From Candidatus Melainabacteria bacterium (lineage in GTDB: Bacteria > Cyanobacteriota > Vampirovibrionia > Obscuribacterales > Obscuribacteraceae), in contig RXJR01000004.1 in assembly GCA_003963305.1 (NCBI GenBank), positions 308,562 through 372,561 of the forward strand: DNA of 64,000 bases, in the 5' to 3' direction. Under the pieces are notes generated by a model. That model did not search any database, was not told where the DNA came from, and saw nothing but the letters and a program-made list of their open reading frames with translations. Shown in pieces: positions 1 to 8,714 of this stretch (position 1 is its first letter; each line of letters opens with the position of its first letter). The position numbers were made by a program, and so were the translations under genes.

Positions 1-1089
1 AACGAGAGCCTGTCTATCACGTGCAGCCAGGTCAGTCTTTTTATCGACTTCAGATTGCATCTTCATCAGCTCAGCTTCCATCTGAATTTGCTGAACAGGT
101 GATTGAGATCCGCGCACTTCGTTGCAGATGCCTTGCAATTTAGTCAGGGCAGCTTTTGTTCTTTCCAGATCACTCAAATTGATCTTGTAGTCTTTGTAGG
201 CTCGAACAACTTTGTCTGCAGTACCGCGAACCATGTTGTAGAGAATGATCGCTTCTGTCTGACTCAAACGAGCTTTCTTGTCATTGGCACTTTGCACGCC
301 ATTCAGAGCTTGCAGCATCATGCTGGCGCCCATGTTGGCGCCCATTTGCGCGCCCATATTCGGTGCCATCATGGTCATCATGCTCATGCCACCAAATACG
401 GCGGTACTGAGCATCTTCATCATGACGTTAGCGGTCTTACCACTGTTCTGATTCGGCATCAGCTTCTGAACGACAAATTGAATGTCTTGCGAACGAGCGA
501 GGGTTGAATCCCACAAATCAGCGAGCTCAAGTTTTTCTGCGTTGAATTTAACGTCTAATTGATTTTGTTCTTCTTCAGGACTCGGCATCAACTCGATAGG
601 AACTGCATTCACATCTCGAGCCATTTTCGAGATGTTGTGTTCATTTTTCAAAACCTTGTCACTGGTTGTGTTCTTAACACTCTTGGGTGCAAGTATCGCG
701 GCTTGGTCGACCGGTCCACTGACAGCCGTTCTGTCGACTTTAACAGTGGCTTTGAAAACGCCTGCTTCTGATGGTCCAAGTGATGTATCCGATTTCTGCC
801 CTTCATCTAAAGTGACCGGAGTCAAATCGACCGGTTTGGCTGCAACCGGAGCAGCAGGGGTGCTGTTGTCCAGCTGTGGATCTTGTTTTTGCAAGTCGTT
901 AGTTTGAGGACCAGCACCAGGGCTGAGCTTCGAATAGACTTCATACTGCAAAGTGGCTCTTTTTTGTGAACTCTTCGACAAACTGATAGCCAGACAAGGG
1001 CTAACGGTCTGACCGATCAGTGAAATCCCCAGCGCTACAAACGCGAGTTTCTTGTTTATAGATACTTTGGATTGCGATGCCATATCCAT
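1..1089 (-). CDS. Exported protein of unknown function, 3' end cut by window edge
   Basis: An open minus-strand frame of 363 codons runs from an ATG at 1089 off the left edge with no stop. A GGAAGG ribosome site lies about 10 bases upstream. Residues 13-35 form a hydrophobic signal segment (KKLAFVALGISLIG..) ending near CLA, so export is likely. A low-complexity Pro/Ala/Lys linker follows, then a Met/Gly-rich hydrophobic stretch (roughly residues 235-265, with MGAQMGANMGA) and a charged helical region at the edge. I recognise no family. The Met/Gly stretch could be a membrane-inserting hairpin (inference). The frame is convincing because of its length, ribosome site and signal segment. Confidence 0.72.
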   Translation of the reverse strand, partial: MDMASQSKVSINKKLAFVALGISLIGQTVSPCLAISLSKSSQKRATLQYEVYSKLSPGAGPQTNDLQKQDPQLDNSTPAAPVAAKPVDLTPVTLDEGQKSDTSLGPSEAGVFKATVKVDRTAVSGPVDQAAILAPKSVKNTTSDKVLKNEHNISKMARDVNAVPIELMPSPEEEQNQLDVKFNAEKLELADLWDSTLARSQDIQFVVQKLMPNQNSGKTANVMMKMLSTAVFGGMSMMTMMAPNMGAQMGANMGASMMLQALNGVQSANDKKARLSQTEAIILYNMVRGTADKVVRAYKDYKINLSDLERTKAALTKLQGICNEVRGSQSPVQQIQMEAELMKMQSEVDKKTDLAARDRQALV

Positions 1090-1245
1090 CAGTGAGTAAC
1101 CTTCCGAAAAGTAATAAATTTGCCTGTTAAGCCACGCAAACTATAGCACGATAACACCTCTTTGAAAGTTACCTTTTGCCAATGTTAAAGCTACGTATGA
1201 AGTTGTCGAATAGCCGTCAGGTAGGCACTTTCCGGTTACCGGCAG

Positions 1246-3192
1246 TTAGCGTTTTCCTGCCGTCACGGCAAAGATTATTAACGCAATTATGACAACCAAT
1301 TGCATCAATTGGTCTGCAAGAAACGGCATGCTTTGCATCAGTGTCGGACCCATGATGCTCATGTACCAGAGCTTCGCGAGAACAGCGATGACACACGGGA
1401 TGATTAAAATCATCGCCGGCTTAGGCTGAGCAGCAGGAGAGTTTCGATAATTATTTATCGGCTGTTCATCGATGTCATCAGCTCCGCCGCCTAACAGTCC
1501 AGATCTTGACGACCGCCGCAAAGCAGGGGCAGGTGAACTATCTTTTATTTTTGATGCCACTTCAGGTGGTGTCGATGGTGCTGTCGGCGCCGGTGGCACG
1601 ACTTTTGGCTCAGCAGCACGACTCTCAGCGAATCCACGATCTCGCCACATATCACCGGGTGGCTGCGGGTCAGGAAAACCTCTGTCACGAAATTCCGGTT
1701 GAGCCGGCGCAGACGTATCTGCAAAAGATTTAGTGTCGGGGAATGATGCTGCCGGTGGTGGCGCAGCCGGAGCAGGACCGGGCGTTATCTTTGATGGCGC
1801 CGGTGGTGCCGCTGGTTCTGGCGCGATGTGCTTGGAACGCGCTGCCAGTAGAGGTGAACGCAACACATTGGGATCGTCGATCTCTTCGTAATATGGTTCG
1901 TCGTAATCAGATTCAAAGCTCTGTCCGCCTGCTCCATCCATTATCGGTGAGTGCAAACGCGGTCTGCCGCCTGCAGGGCGAGACGGTGAAGGCGCAGGAG
2001 CCGGCTCATCGTCCAGATCGGCTCCTCCCAATAGAGGTGAGCGCAAATGACTTCGTCCGGGAAATTTGCCGGAACTGGTCTGGTCAGTCGATTCCGGGGC
2101 TTTATCGGCTGGATCTTTATCCCTGGCCGATGCCGGTCGACGCACGTGCGGAAATGGTGTCTTTCCAGGCACGGGCGGCAAATCATCATCTTCCTCGTCG
2201 CCCTCGTAATCATCCACACCACCGAGAAGCGGCGAACGAAGATGTGCACTACCGGTGCGTGGAGGCAAGCCCTTTGGTGGTTTCACAGGCTTAGACTGCG
2301 GAACGAAGTCGTCTTCGGCAGCACCGAGAAGCGGTGAACGAAGACCACCCTTGCTCTTGCCCGGTGAAGGGGCTGGCGGATCATCGGCAGGCAAACCTCT
2401 GAGACTACCCTTGCCGCGCTGAGGCAGATCTGGATCATCTTCCCCTCTGAGCAACGGTGACCGCAAACCGCCCGACCGAGGCTTAGGGGCTGGTGGATCG
2501 ACTTCACTGTCGTCTTCGCCAAGAAGCGGCGACCGCAAGCCTTTTGGCTTACTCATGCCGCCAAAACCACCGGCAGGTTTAGGCGCCTGCGGTCTGGTCG
2601 ACGGTTCGTCAGGTCCATCAAATATAGGTGAATGCAACTTGGGGCGGGCAGGCAGAGGTGGACTCTGCGAGACTTCCGGTTCTGGAGGGAAAGTCTTCGA
2701 TTGAGTCTCTTGAGACGCATTAGAGGAAGGAGTTTCTGTATCGAAAGATTGACCTGCCGGCTGCGCGACATTATTGAAAGCAGACGTGTTCGGAGGGTTG
2801 AAGGCCGGCGTGTTCGGGGGATTGAACGCCGGTGTATTAGGCGGGTTGAATGCCGGAGTCTGGGGCGGATTGAAAGAAGCTTGCTGCGGTGCTATGCCTG
2901 GAGACTGAGGTGGGGCACCAGTTGAGGGCGGTCCGCCAAACGCAGAATTATCGAATTGATTGGCTGATGTCCCGAAATTACTGGCTTGCTGGTAGTCCTG
3001 AACCGCCTGTGGTTGCGGCGACGGTGCTTTATCAGCAGGAGGAAAGCTCGGGAAGACAGGCTCTGGAGCCGCAGCTGCGTTAGGGTTTTGAAAAGAGTTC
3101 TGGGGCGATGCCGGTGCAAACCGTTGTCCACATTCAGAACAGAAATGAGCTTGCTCCTCGTTCATCACGTGGCAAATAGGACATTCAATCAC
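1246..3192 (-). CDS. Zinc-ribbon, LRSPLL-repeat protein with C-terminal membrane anchor
   Basis: A 648-residue protein. Residues 4-21 form a zinc ribbon (CPIC..CSEC). A disordered Pro/Ala/Gln region follows, with four copies of an AFNPPNTP octapeptide (about residues 108-140). Next comes a run of up to ten spaced motifs: six exact LRSPLL, two LHSPI and two degenerate copies, each followed by a Gly/Asp/Glu-rich acidic patch. Two hydrophobic helices close the protein (about 595-645), so it is probably tail-anchored with the ribbon and repeats in the cytosol. I know no family with this repeat. Each motif carries Ser-Pro after Arg, so phosphorylation by a Ser/Thr kinase is conceivable (inference). 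It is divergent from the gene at 3490. Function unknown. Confidence 0.85.
   Translation of the reverse strand: MIECPICHVMNEEQAHFCSECGQRFAPASPQNSFQNPNAAAAPEPVFPSFPPADKAPSPQPQAVQDYQQASNFGTSANQFDNSAFGGPPSTGAPPQSPGIAPQQASFNPPQTPAFNPPNTPAFNPPNTPAFNPPNTSAFNNVAQPAGQSFDTETPSSNASQETQSKTFPPEPEVSQSPPLPARPKLHSPIFDGPDEPSTRPQAPKPAGGFGGMSKPKGLRSPLLGEDDSEVDPPAPKPRSGGLRSPLLRGEDDPDLPQRGKGSLRGLPADDPPAPSPGKSKGGLRSPLLGAAEDDFVPQSKPVKPPKGLPPRTGSAHLRSPLLGGVDDYEGDEEDDDLPPVPGKTPFPHVRRPASARDKDPADKAPESTDQTSSGKFPGRSHLRSPLLGGADLDDEPAPAPSPSRPAGGRPRLHSPIMDGAGGQSFESDYDEPYYEEIDDPNVLRSPLLAARSKHIAPEPAAPPAPSKITPGPAPAAPPPAASFPDTKSFADTSAPAQPEFRDRGFPDPQPPGDMWRDRGFAESRAAEPKVVPPAPTAPSTPPEVASKIKDSSPAPALRRSSRSGLLGGGADDIDEQPINNYRNSPAAQPKPAMILIIPCVIAVLAKLWYMSIMGPTLMQSMPFLADQLMQLVVIIALIIFAVTAGKR
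2773..2868 (-). repeat. Four tandem 24-bp units encoding AFNPPNTP
   Basis: Four 24-base units at 2773, 2797, 2821 and 2845 differ by a few bases each, and a decayed fifth start follows. They keep frame and encode the octapeptide repeat of the zinc-ribbon protein. Confidence 0.8.
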
Positions 3193-3363
3193 TTCGTCAT
3201 CTCTCCAGAATTGAGTTCAGCTGCGTCAAGCCCGGGCGCTGTATCTACAGTACACCGCCACGACGCGGAATGGGGCCTAAATCCCCCTACTTAGTTTAAT
3301 GCAATCATGCGCCCAAATGTCGTAGTTATAAGTTCGACCTATTGATTTCTCAAAATCCGCTAA

Positions 3364-3391
3364 TTGTTTAAGTAAATTGCCGTGGTATGCT
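3364..3391 (+). promoter_or_regulatory. Candidate sigma-70-type promoter with extended -10
   Basis: TTGTTT at 3364-3369 and TATGCT at 3386-3391 are separated by 16 bases. A TG one base upstream of the -10 makes it an extended -10. It would start transcription about 90 bases ahead of the ATG at 3490. Pattern match only. Confidence 0.45.
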
Positions 3392-3489
3392 GGCACTCAA
3401 TCCGCTTGACCTCTTTCGAAAAATGCCCAAGAGTTGGCTTCAACCATAGTCCGCGCGATTACGATTCGACGATGAACTGGAGATAATAA

Positions 3490-4605
3490 ATGACCCGTGG
3501 CTTTCTTCCTATAGCACTGAGCGTTCTCCTGTCAGCAGGCTCAATGCCGCTGGCATTTGCAGCAAGCGACTCTCAGCTCAACTTTAAGATTTATAGTCCC
3601 GACGGTGCATCAACCGCTCCCGCGCAGCCTGACGAAGTCCCTGCCGCAGCCACTCCGTCCGCCACAGCCGCTCCTGCAGCTGCCGACCCAGCCTCGACCG
3701 ACACTGCTACCGCTGATAAAAGTAACGATTCAGCAAGTGTAACGGAATTAAAACCAGAACTTACAAAAGAAGAGCCTGTCATGTCGGCTCCTGCAACTAC
3801 AGCTGCCACTGACTCAGACGCTGCCGCTGCAGCAACTTCGGCCGCAAGTAGCGCTACTGATACATCTACCACTACTACAACAGATACCGCTTCAACATCT
3901 GCAGCTGATACCACAAGTGGTGACAAAACAGAGACTTCCGCTACTGATAGCGAAACGAAAACAGCCTCAGCATCAAGCACTAAATTGCAAGGTTACGTTA
4001 GAGAAGTGCCGGCTCAGACCAAGATTCCAATCATCATGGATACTGCAGTCGACAGCGATACCAGCCAGGAAGGAGACGAGTTCTCAGCAAGAACTGCTGA
4101 AGACTTAACCATTGACGGTGCCATTGTCGTACCGGCAGGCTCGATCATCAAGGGCAGAATCGCCCAACTCAACTCGCCCAAGCATTTAAACCGCAGCGGC
4201 TCGGTGGCACTGAAGTTCGACACAGTCACAACCCCTGACAATCGCCAGATTCCGTTGGTAGCCAACCTGGTCGCACACGGTGGTGTTGTGCACGCCAAAC
4301 GCGGACTCAAAGATTACGCAATCGATTCCGGAACAGTTGCTGCTCCGTTGGTGATTGGTACCCTGATCGGCTTGGTCGCGGGCAACAGTAACAACAACAA
4401 TAACAACAATAACAACAACAATAACGGTAACAATGGCAACAACAACGGTCTGTCCTCAGGGGCAGCAATGGCACTCGGCGCCGGTATCGGTGCAGCAGTT
4501 GGTATAGCCATTCTATGCGCCAAGAAAGGCAAAAAGGTCGACGTGCGTCCCGGGGACGAGCTCAAAATCGAGCTGGCCGAAGCCCTGCGCATGCCGATGA
4601 TGTAA
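3490..4605 (+). CDS. Exported protein with Thr/Ala-rich linker and poly-Asn tract
   Basis: A 371-residue protein. Residues 1-25 are a signal peptide ending at AFA. Residues 40-160 are Ala/Thr/Ser/Asp-rich and probably disordered. Residues 165-285 form a folded domain containing GDEFSARTAEDL and IVVPAGSIIKGRI. This 'IPaGs..kG' pattern resembles the beta-barrel core of TrbI/VirB10-like proteins, which I offer only as a resemblance. A glycine-rich hydrophobic segment follows (VIGTLIGLVAG), then an Asn tract of about 20 residues broken by Gly, then a second hydrophobic segment (GAAMALGAGIGAAVGIAIL). GGAG lies 8 bases before the ATG. Envelope location is likely, role unknown. Confidence 0.85.
   Translation: MTRGFLPIALSVLLSAGSMPLAFAASDSQLNFKIYSPDGASTAPAQPDEVPAAATPSATAAPAAADPASTDTATADKSNDSASVTELKPELTKEEPVMSAPATTAATDSDAAAAATSAASSATDTSTTTTTDTASTSAADTTSGDKTETSATDSETKTASASSTKLQGYVREVPAQTKIPIIMDTAVDSDTSQEGDEFSARTAEDLTIDGAIVVPAGSIIKGRIAQLNSPKHLNRSGSVALKFDTVTTPDNRQIPLVANLVAHGGVVHAKRGLKDYAIDSGTVAAPLVIGTLIGLVAGNSNNNNNNNNNNNNGNNGNNNGLSSGAAMALGAGIGAAVGIAILCAKKGKKVDVRPGDELKIELAEALRMPMM
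4384..4447 (+). repeat. AAC/AAT trinucleotide tract
   Basis: About twenty AAY codons interrupted by AGT, GGT and GGC encode the poly-Asn stretch of the protein at 3490. Changes by whole units would keep frame and change the linker length between two hydrophobic segments. Confidence 0.85.
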
Positions 4606-5054
4606 TCGAAACCGTATAAACGGATAACTTCGGTCTGAGACAGTAAGCGTTTTTCGAACTTTTCAGGGGAAACCCTGAAGCGTTGGCTTGACAAAAGCGG
4701 TAAATTGAATTTTGGGAAACCTGGTTCAAAACCGTTCAACAATCAAATTCCACCGCCACAGATTCAGTTTCTGGCAAGGTTCGGCAAAAACGCATCAATG
4801 ACAGTCCCAGTCCGAGCTAGCAATCCACTTATGTTATACTTAACCAGTCATTAATCGACTGCGGTAGTCGAGCAGCCTGCTGCAATAGACTATCCAAGAG
4901 CGATCAATGCTTGATTTCGTATTTGGATTTACTAGAAAAACCGAGCTGAGATGCCAAATTTGAGTAGTTTGGGCAGGATGGTTGGAGAACACGAACCCGA
5001 AGGCGGCGTTGCCTGCGTTTTCCACAATCACAACAGCGGGAAATCATCTCAGAC
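4606..5054. other. Intergenic region upstream of the ton operon
   Basis: I see no convincing gene. A perfect 7-bp stem with a GAAA loop lies at 4662-4679 (TTCAGGG/CCCTGAA) without a following T run, so it is either a weak terminator for the gene at 3490 or an RNA structure. TATACT at 4835-4840, preceded by TATG, is a plausible -10 for tonB-exbB-exbD, but no good -35 accompanies it. Confidence 0.4.
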
Positions 5055-6686
5055 ATGACTAGCACAGCAAAACCTCCTGGTTTTCACCAATCATCTAAAG
5101 ACCCGAATATGGCAGCCATGCTGTCGATCATCCCCGGATTTGGTCAGCTTTACAACGGCGAGCAACGCAAGGGAATGCTCTTCCTCGCGGTCGCCGCAAT
5201 CAACTTTATAGTCTTCTTGCTCCTGCTTTTCACCGATCCTATTCTCAGAGGACTGGTCGAATTCGGCATAAGCAATCATATGAAGCCGAACCGCGAGCTG
5301 GTCACGTCGATTTCCCAGATTCACATGGGAAGTCCAGCCTCTTTAGTCGTTCTTGGACTCTTTCTCTCATTTGTAGCTTTCGCTATTCGCGACGCTTACG
5401 ACCATGCCGCCCTGCTTCAGCGCCGACGCATATACCCGGAATATGTTATGGCCATGTCCGAAGCCACCAGCGGAAGCTATCTCCTTCACGTAGCTTTCAT
5501 GGCAAGTTTCTTCGTGCTGGCATTCTTCTTCCTGGTGCCGCCGCCGCCCAAACAACAGATCACAGACATCGAATTCATTCAGAATCAACCTCCGGTTGAG
5601 CACAAAGTCAAATCACAAAGACACGCTCAAAAGAACTCTGAAAATGCCGGTAAGCATGACGCTACAAAACCAGTAACGGCGCCGTCTCCTGCTCCTAAGG
5701 CTCCAAGCAAAGCAGCACCAGCGGCCAAACCGACTCCAGAGAAGGCAGCACCGACGCCCAAGCCGACTCCCACGCCGTCGCCAAAACCGACGCCAACGCC
5801 TGTAGCGCGTCCAACTCCAACACCTCCTTCTCCGCATCCGTCGCCGTCTCCAACTCCTCATCCGAGCCCGACACCTTCACCGTCGCCGACGCCGACACCA
5901 TCTCCAACGCCAAAGCCGATGGCAATGCCAACGCCAACGCCTTTCGCACATCCTTCTGCAAGCCCATCACCAACTCCTTCTCCATCGCCTTCGCCGTTAG
6001 CTTTTGCACACGGTGGCGGTCCTTCACTGTCGCCAGTGCCAAAGATTGGAGCAGGTCCAGGACACGGCTCCACAGCCGCACCAGCACCAGCTCCTATGTC
6101 CACCGGTTCAGGCGCAGCTGGGGGTGGACCACCTTCGCCTTCTCCTATTGCCGGCGGTGGTGCTCCTAGAGTAGGCGGCGGTTCCGGACCTACAGCGGCA
6201 CCAGCTCCCAGCCGAGTCGGCAGAAGCGGTGGCGGCGGTTCAGCCGGCGGCGGTCCAATTGCAGTTGCGCCAAGCGTTCCACGACCGACTGGTGGTGGCG
6301 GTGGCGAAGGTGTCAAGGGTAATCCTGATGCCAACAACAATCCAAACGGCAGACCATCTGTGGCAGCACAAGCCGATGTGGACTTCGGACCATACATGGC
6401 TGACCTGCAAAGAAGAATCAAACGCGCATGGTTCCCTCCAAAAGGTAATGAATCCAAGAGAGTGGTGGTTATCTTCAAAGTTCACAGAGGCGGAGAACTC
6501 TCCAACTTGAGACTTGATAAATCATCTGGCGTAGCGATTGCCGACCAGGCAGCCCTCAAAGCTGTTGAAAACGCGGCACCGTTCCGACCATTACCTGCGG
6601 GCGCCAGCGATGACGTAGACATTCAATTCACGTTCGATTACAACGTATTCAGCGGCGGTGGACACGGCACCTTCCGTTCGTTCTGA
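5055..6686 (+). CDS. TonB-family energy transducer fused to a multi-helix N-terminal membrane domain
   Basis: A 543-residue protein. The N-terminal part has a PGFGQLYNGE motif (residues 27-36), typical of small TM2-like membrane proteins, and three hydrophobic helices at about 41-60, 95-112 and 143-161. A long Pro/Thr/Ser linker (about 170-310, TPTPSP repeats) and a Gly/Pro-rich region (310-435) follow. Residues 445-540 are a TonB C-terminal domain: YMADLQRRIKRAW, VVVIFKVHRGGELSNL, AVENAAPFRPLPAG. TonB normally carries the proton-motive-force signal of ExbB/ExbD to outer-membrane receptors and usually has a single N-terminal helix. Here the anchor is a larger domain. exbB and exbD follow directly, which supports the role. 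No receptor gene lies in the window. Confidence 0.9.
   Translation: MTSTAKPPGFHQSSKDPNMAAMLSIIPGFGQLYNGEQRKGMLFLAVAAINFIVFLLLLFTDPILRGLVEFGISNHMKPNRELVTSISQIHMGSPASLVVLGLFLSFVAFAIRDAYDHAALLQRRRIYPEYVMAMSEATSGSYLLHVAFMASFFVLAFFFLVPPPPKQQITDIEFIQNQPPVEHKVKSQRHAQKNSENAGKHDATKPVTAPSPAPKAPSKAAPAAKPTPEKAAPTPKPTPTPSPKPTPTPVARPTPTPPSPHPSPSPTPHPSPTPSPSPTPTPSPTPKPMAMPTPTPFAHPSASPSPTPSPSPSPLAFAHGGGPSLSPVPKIGAGPGHGSTAAPAPAPMSTGSGAAGGGPPSPSPIAGGGAPRVGGGSGPTAAPAPSRVGRSGGGGSAGGGPIAVAPSVPRPTGGGGGEGVKGNPDANNNPNGRPSVAAQADVDFGPYMADLQRRIKRAWFPPKGNESKRVVVIFKVHRGGELSNLRLDKSSGVAIADQAALKAVENAAPFRPLPAGASDDVDIQFTFDYNVFSGGGHGTFRSF
5730..5995 (+). repeat. Degenerate Pro-Thr/Pro-Ser hexanucleotide repeats
   Basis: Imperfect CCNACN/CCNTCN units encode the periplasm-spanning linker of the TonB protein. 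Synonymous variation among units indicates selection on the protein rather than recent slippage. Confidence 0.7.
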
Positions 6687-6721
6687 TAAACTCATTTCGT
6701 TCGCAGCACTCAGGAGAGAAA

Positions 6722-7357
6722 ATGGAAAGCAAATTTTTCACTTACTTTATTCAGTTCATGATGACTGACTGGTTCGCTTCCATTCCCATTACCCTGTGCT
6801 CTGTAGCGACTGCGGCTGTGATGATTGAGCGATATCTGTACTATCAGAAAAATCGCCGTGACGTAACTCAATTCATCCACCAGCTGCAACGCGAGTTAGA
6901 GAGCCAACAATTGCAGAAAGCGCAACAGACATGCAGCCGCCTCGGTGGTGTTGTCGGTGAAGTCGCCGAAGAAGGCGTGCGCTTGATGGCAGAACAAAAA
7001 GAAGACTTCTCGAAAGCGTTCGATATCACAGTCGGTCTGGTGACAAGAAAGCTGGAACGTCACTTAGTAGTACTGGGAACGATCGGCGCTACCTGCCCGT
7101 TCATCGGCTTGTTCGGAACAGTGGTCGGGGTTATTTTCACACTGGACCAGTTAGGCGTCGCCGGTGGTGGCACTCCAGTTGTTGTAACCGGTGTTGCGAA
7201 AGCTCTAATTGCGACAGGATACGGTCTGGTTGTCTCAATTCTCGCCGTTATCTTCAACAACCTCTACACCAACACTGTAAAGGGCTTCAACGATGACTTC
7301 CTGCTCCTCAAGCTGCTCTTCCTGAGCTTCGTTGGTACTGAAGGTCACGCTCACTAA
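6722..7357 (+). CDS. exbB: ExbB/TolQ/MotA-family proton channel subunit
   Basis: A 211-residue protein of the MotA/TolQ/ExbB family. Residues 17-37 form the first membrane helix, followed by a charged cytosolic domain (about 40-115). Two further helices lie at about 120-145 and 155-180, with the conserved GLFGTVVGVIFTL and KALIATGYGLVVSILAV segments lining the proton path. It forms the inner-membrane motor with ExbD and drives the TonB protein upstream. It starts 35 bases after tonB, with GGAG about 6 bases before the ATG, and precedes exbD by 32 bases, so the three are one operon. TolQ is the alternative name. The fused TonB neighbour favours ExbB. Confidence 0.92.
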   Translation: MESKFFTYFIQFMMTDWFASIPITLCSVATAAVMIERYLYYQKNRRDVTQFIHQLQRELESQQLQKAQQTCSRLGGVVGEVAEEGVRLMAEQKEDFSKAFDITVGLVTRKLERHLVVLGTIGATCPFIGLFGTVVGVIFTLDQLGVAGGGTPVVVTGVAKALIATGYGLVVSILAVIFNNLYTNTVKGFNDDFLLLKLLFLSFVGTEGHAH

Positions 7358-7389
7358 AATTCGACTCTCGTCGAGGAGGGTGAACTGCT

Positions 7390-7818
7390 ATGTCGATGGG
7401 TACTAATGCCGGTGAAGTCTTCACCGAAATCAACGTCACGCCGTTGACAGACGTGTTCCTCGTGCTGCTCGTGATCATGATCTTGATCGCACCTCTTATT
7501 GACAAGTCCGATTTGAAGATCAAGCCGCCTGAAACCAAGAATGCTAAGAAAGTTGATGAGAGTAAAGGAATTTTTATAGACATCGACAAACAGGGGCAGA
7601 TTGCCATCAACGGCAACTTTGTCAACAGCACCGATCCAACAGTGATCGGCCAGCGCATCAAGGAAATCATCGTCAAACTCGGCAACAAAGAAGTGCCCTG
7701 CACAGTCAACGCCGACGGAGATTCAAAAGAAAAGGAAGTAGTGGCAGTAATGCAAGCGGCTGCTGAAGCCGGCATAAAACGCATGAGAGTAGCCACGATT
7801 CAGGCGAGCAGTTACTAA
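7390..7818 (+). CDS. exbD: ExbD/TolR-family biopolymer transport protein
   Basis: A 142-residue protein with one N-terminal membrane helix (about 18-38, DVFLVLLVIMILIAPLI) and a periplasmic domain, the standard ExbD/TolR design. The Asp in VTPLTDVFLVLL is the conserved proton-carrying residue of the family. The periplasmic part ends in IKRMRVATIQ, close to the family's C-terminal strand. A GAGGAGG ribosome site lies just ahead of the ATG. It is the last gene of the tonB-exbB-exbD operon. aroE begins 33 bases later and may be co-transcribed. Confidence 0.92.
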   Translation: MSMGTNAGEVFTEINVTPLTDVFLVLLVIMILIAPLIDKSDLKIKPPETKNAKKVDESKGIFIDIDKQGQIAINGNFVNSTDPTVIGQRIKEIIVKLGNKEVPCTVNADGDSKEKEVVAVMQAAAEAGIKRMRVATIQASSY

Positions 7819-7851
7819 TACGTCAGTCCAAGACGCGACCATAAGACTAAA

Positions 7852-8712
7852 TTGAAATATCGTTTGGCATTAATTGGACATCCGGTGTCGCATTCTCTGT
7901 CGCCACCGATGCATAACGCTGCTCTGAAATATTGCAATCTGGAAGGTTCATACGAACTTCTCGATATCGCTCCAGCCGAACTTGAGCAGCAAATAGAGCG
8001 CATCAAGACCGAGGGATATACGGGCTTCAATGTGACGATTCCACACAAAGATGCTATCTACCGCATGGCGGGTGGACATACAAAAGAAGCCGCGCAAGCA
8101 CAGGCATCAAATACGGTGAAGATTTTAGAAGAAGAATTTTTGCTCGCCCATAACACAGACATCGGGGGCTTTGAAGAAGCCCTGTCCGAGCTGATTACAA
8201 AAGTAGAAAGCGGTGCAGCCGCCTGCGTAATCGGCACAGGCGGAGCGGCAAAAGCAGCGATTCTGGCGCTCAGAAATCTCGGCTACAAGAGTGTATCGAT
8301 ACTGTCGAGAGACCCATCCAGAGCCGAATCTATGGCACGCGAAATCGAGCCTGTGCTGGATGGAAGGCTGAAGTTGATCGCCACTACTGCGCACGCTTGC
8401 TCAACAGAGAATTTATCGCTCATCGTCAACAGCACGCCGATGGGGCAAAACAACGTGCCTGTGCCTGACTGGATGAACGGTTTTCTCACCTCAGTCAGTC
8501 CGCAAACCCTTGTCTTCGATATGGTTTATTCAAAAACAAAGGAAGACACGGCCGTGGTGGCGCTGGCGAAAAAGGCCGGGCTGAAAGCATCTGACGGCGC
8601 CGAGATGCTGATACGACAGGCGCACAAAGCTTTTCAATTCTGGACGGAACTCTCGCCACCAGTGGAAGTGTTTCGCTCAGCCTTCAAGCAGAGTCTCAAG
8701 CACCAGATGTGA
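7852..8712 (+). CDS. aroE: Shikimate dehydrogenase
   Basis: A 286-residue protein that reduces 3-dehydroshikimate to shikimate with NADPH in aromatic amino-acid biosynthesis. The shikimate site is visible as SHSLSPPMHN (13-22) and NVTIPHK with catalytic Lys66; Asp103 in HNTDIGG is the partner. GTGGAAKA (128-135) is the nucleotide-binding loop. The C-terminal DGAEMLIRQAHKAFQFW segment is typical. Translation must begin at a TTG (7852), because KYRLALIGHPVSHS aligns with the family's N-terminus and no ATG is available. The ribosome site is weak. A DAHP synthase for the same pathway lies at 21.5 kb. Confidence 0.95.
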   Translation: MKYRLALIGHPVSHSLSPPMHNAALKYCNLEGSYELLDIAPAELEQQIERIKTEGYTGFNVTIPHKDAIYRMAGGHTKEAAQAQASNTVKILEEEFLLAHNTDIGGFEEALSELITKVESGAAACVIGTGGAAKAAILALRNLGYKSVSILSRDPSRAESMAREIEPVLDGRLKLIATTAHACSTENLSLIVNSTPMGQNNVPVPDWMNGFLTSVSPQTLVFDMVYSKTKEDTAVVALAKKAGLKASDGAEMLIRQAHKAFQFWTELSPPVEVFRSAFKQSLKHQM

Positions 8713-8714
8713 TG

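Noticed and set aside
3591-3980. Minus-strand frame of 129 codons, Val/Ala-rich
   Set aside because: Shadow of the Ala/Thr-rich linker of the gene at 3490, no ribosome site.
4840-5031. Minus-strand frame of 63 codons before tonB
   Set aside because: No ribosome site, no recognisable features and placed over the probable promoter.
5858-6478. Minus-strand frame of 206 codons with Gly/Pro repeats
   Set aside because: It is the shadow of the TonB Pro/Thr/Gly linker; periodic codons create open frames on the opposite strand.
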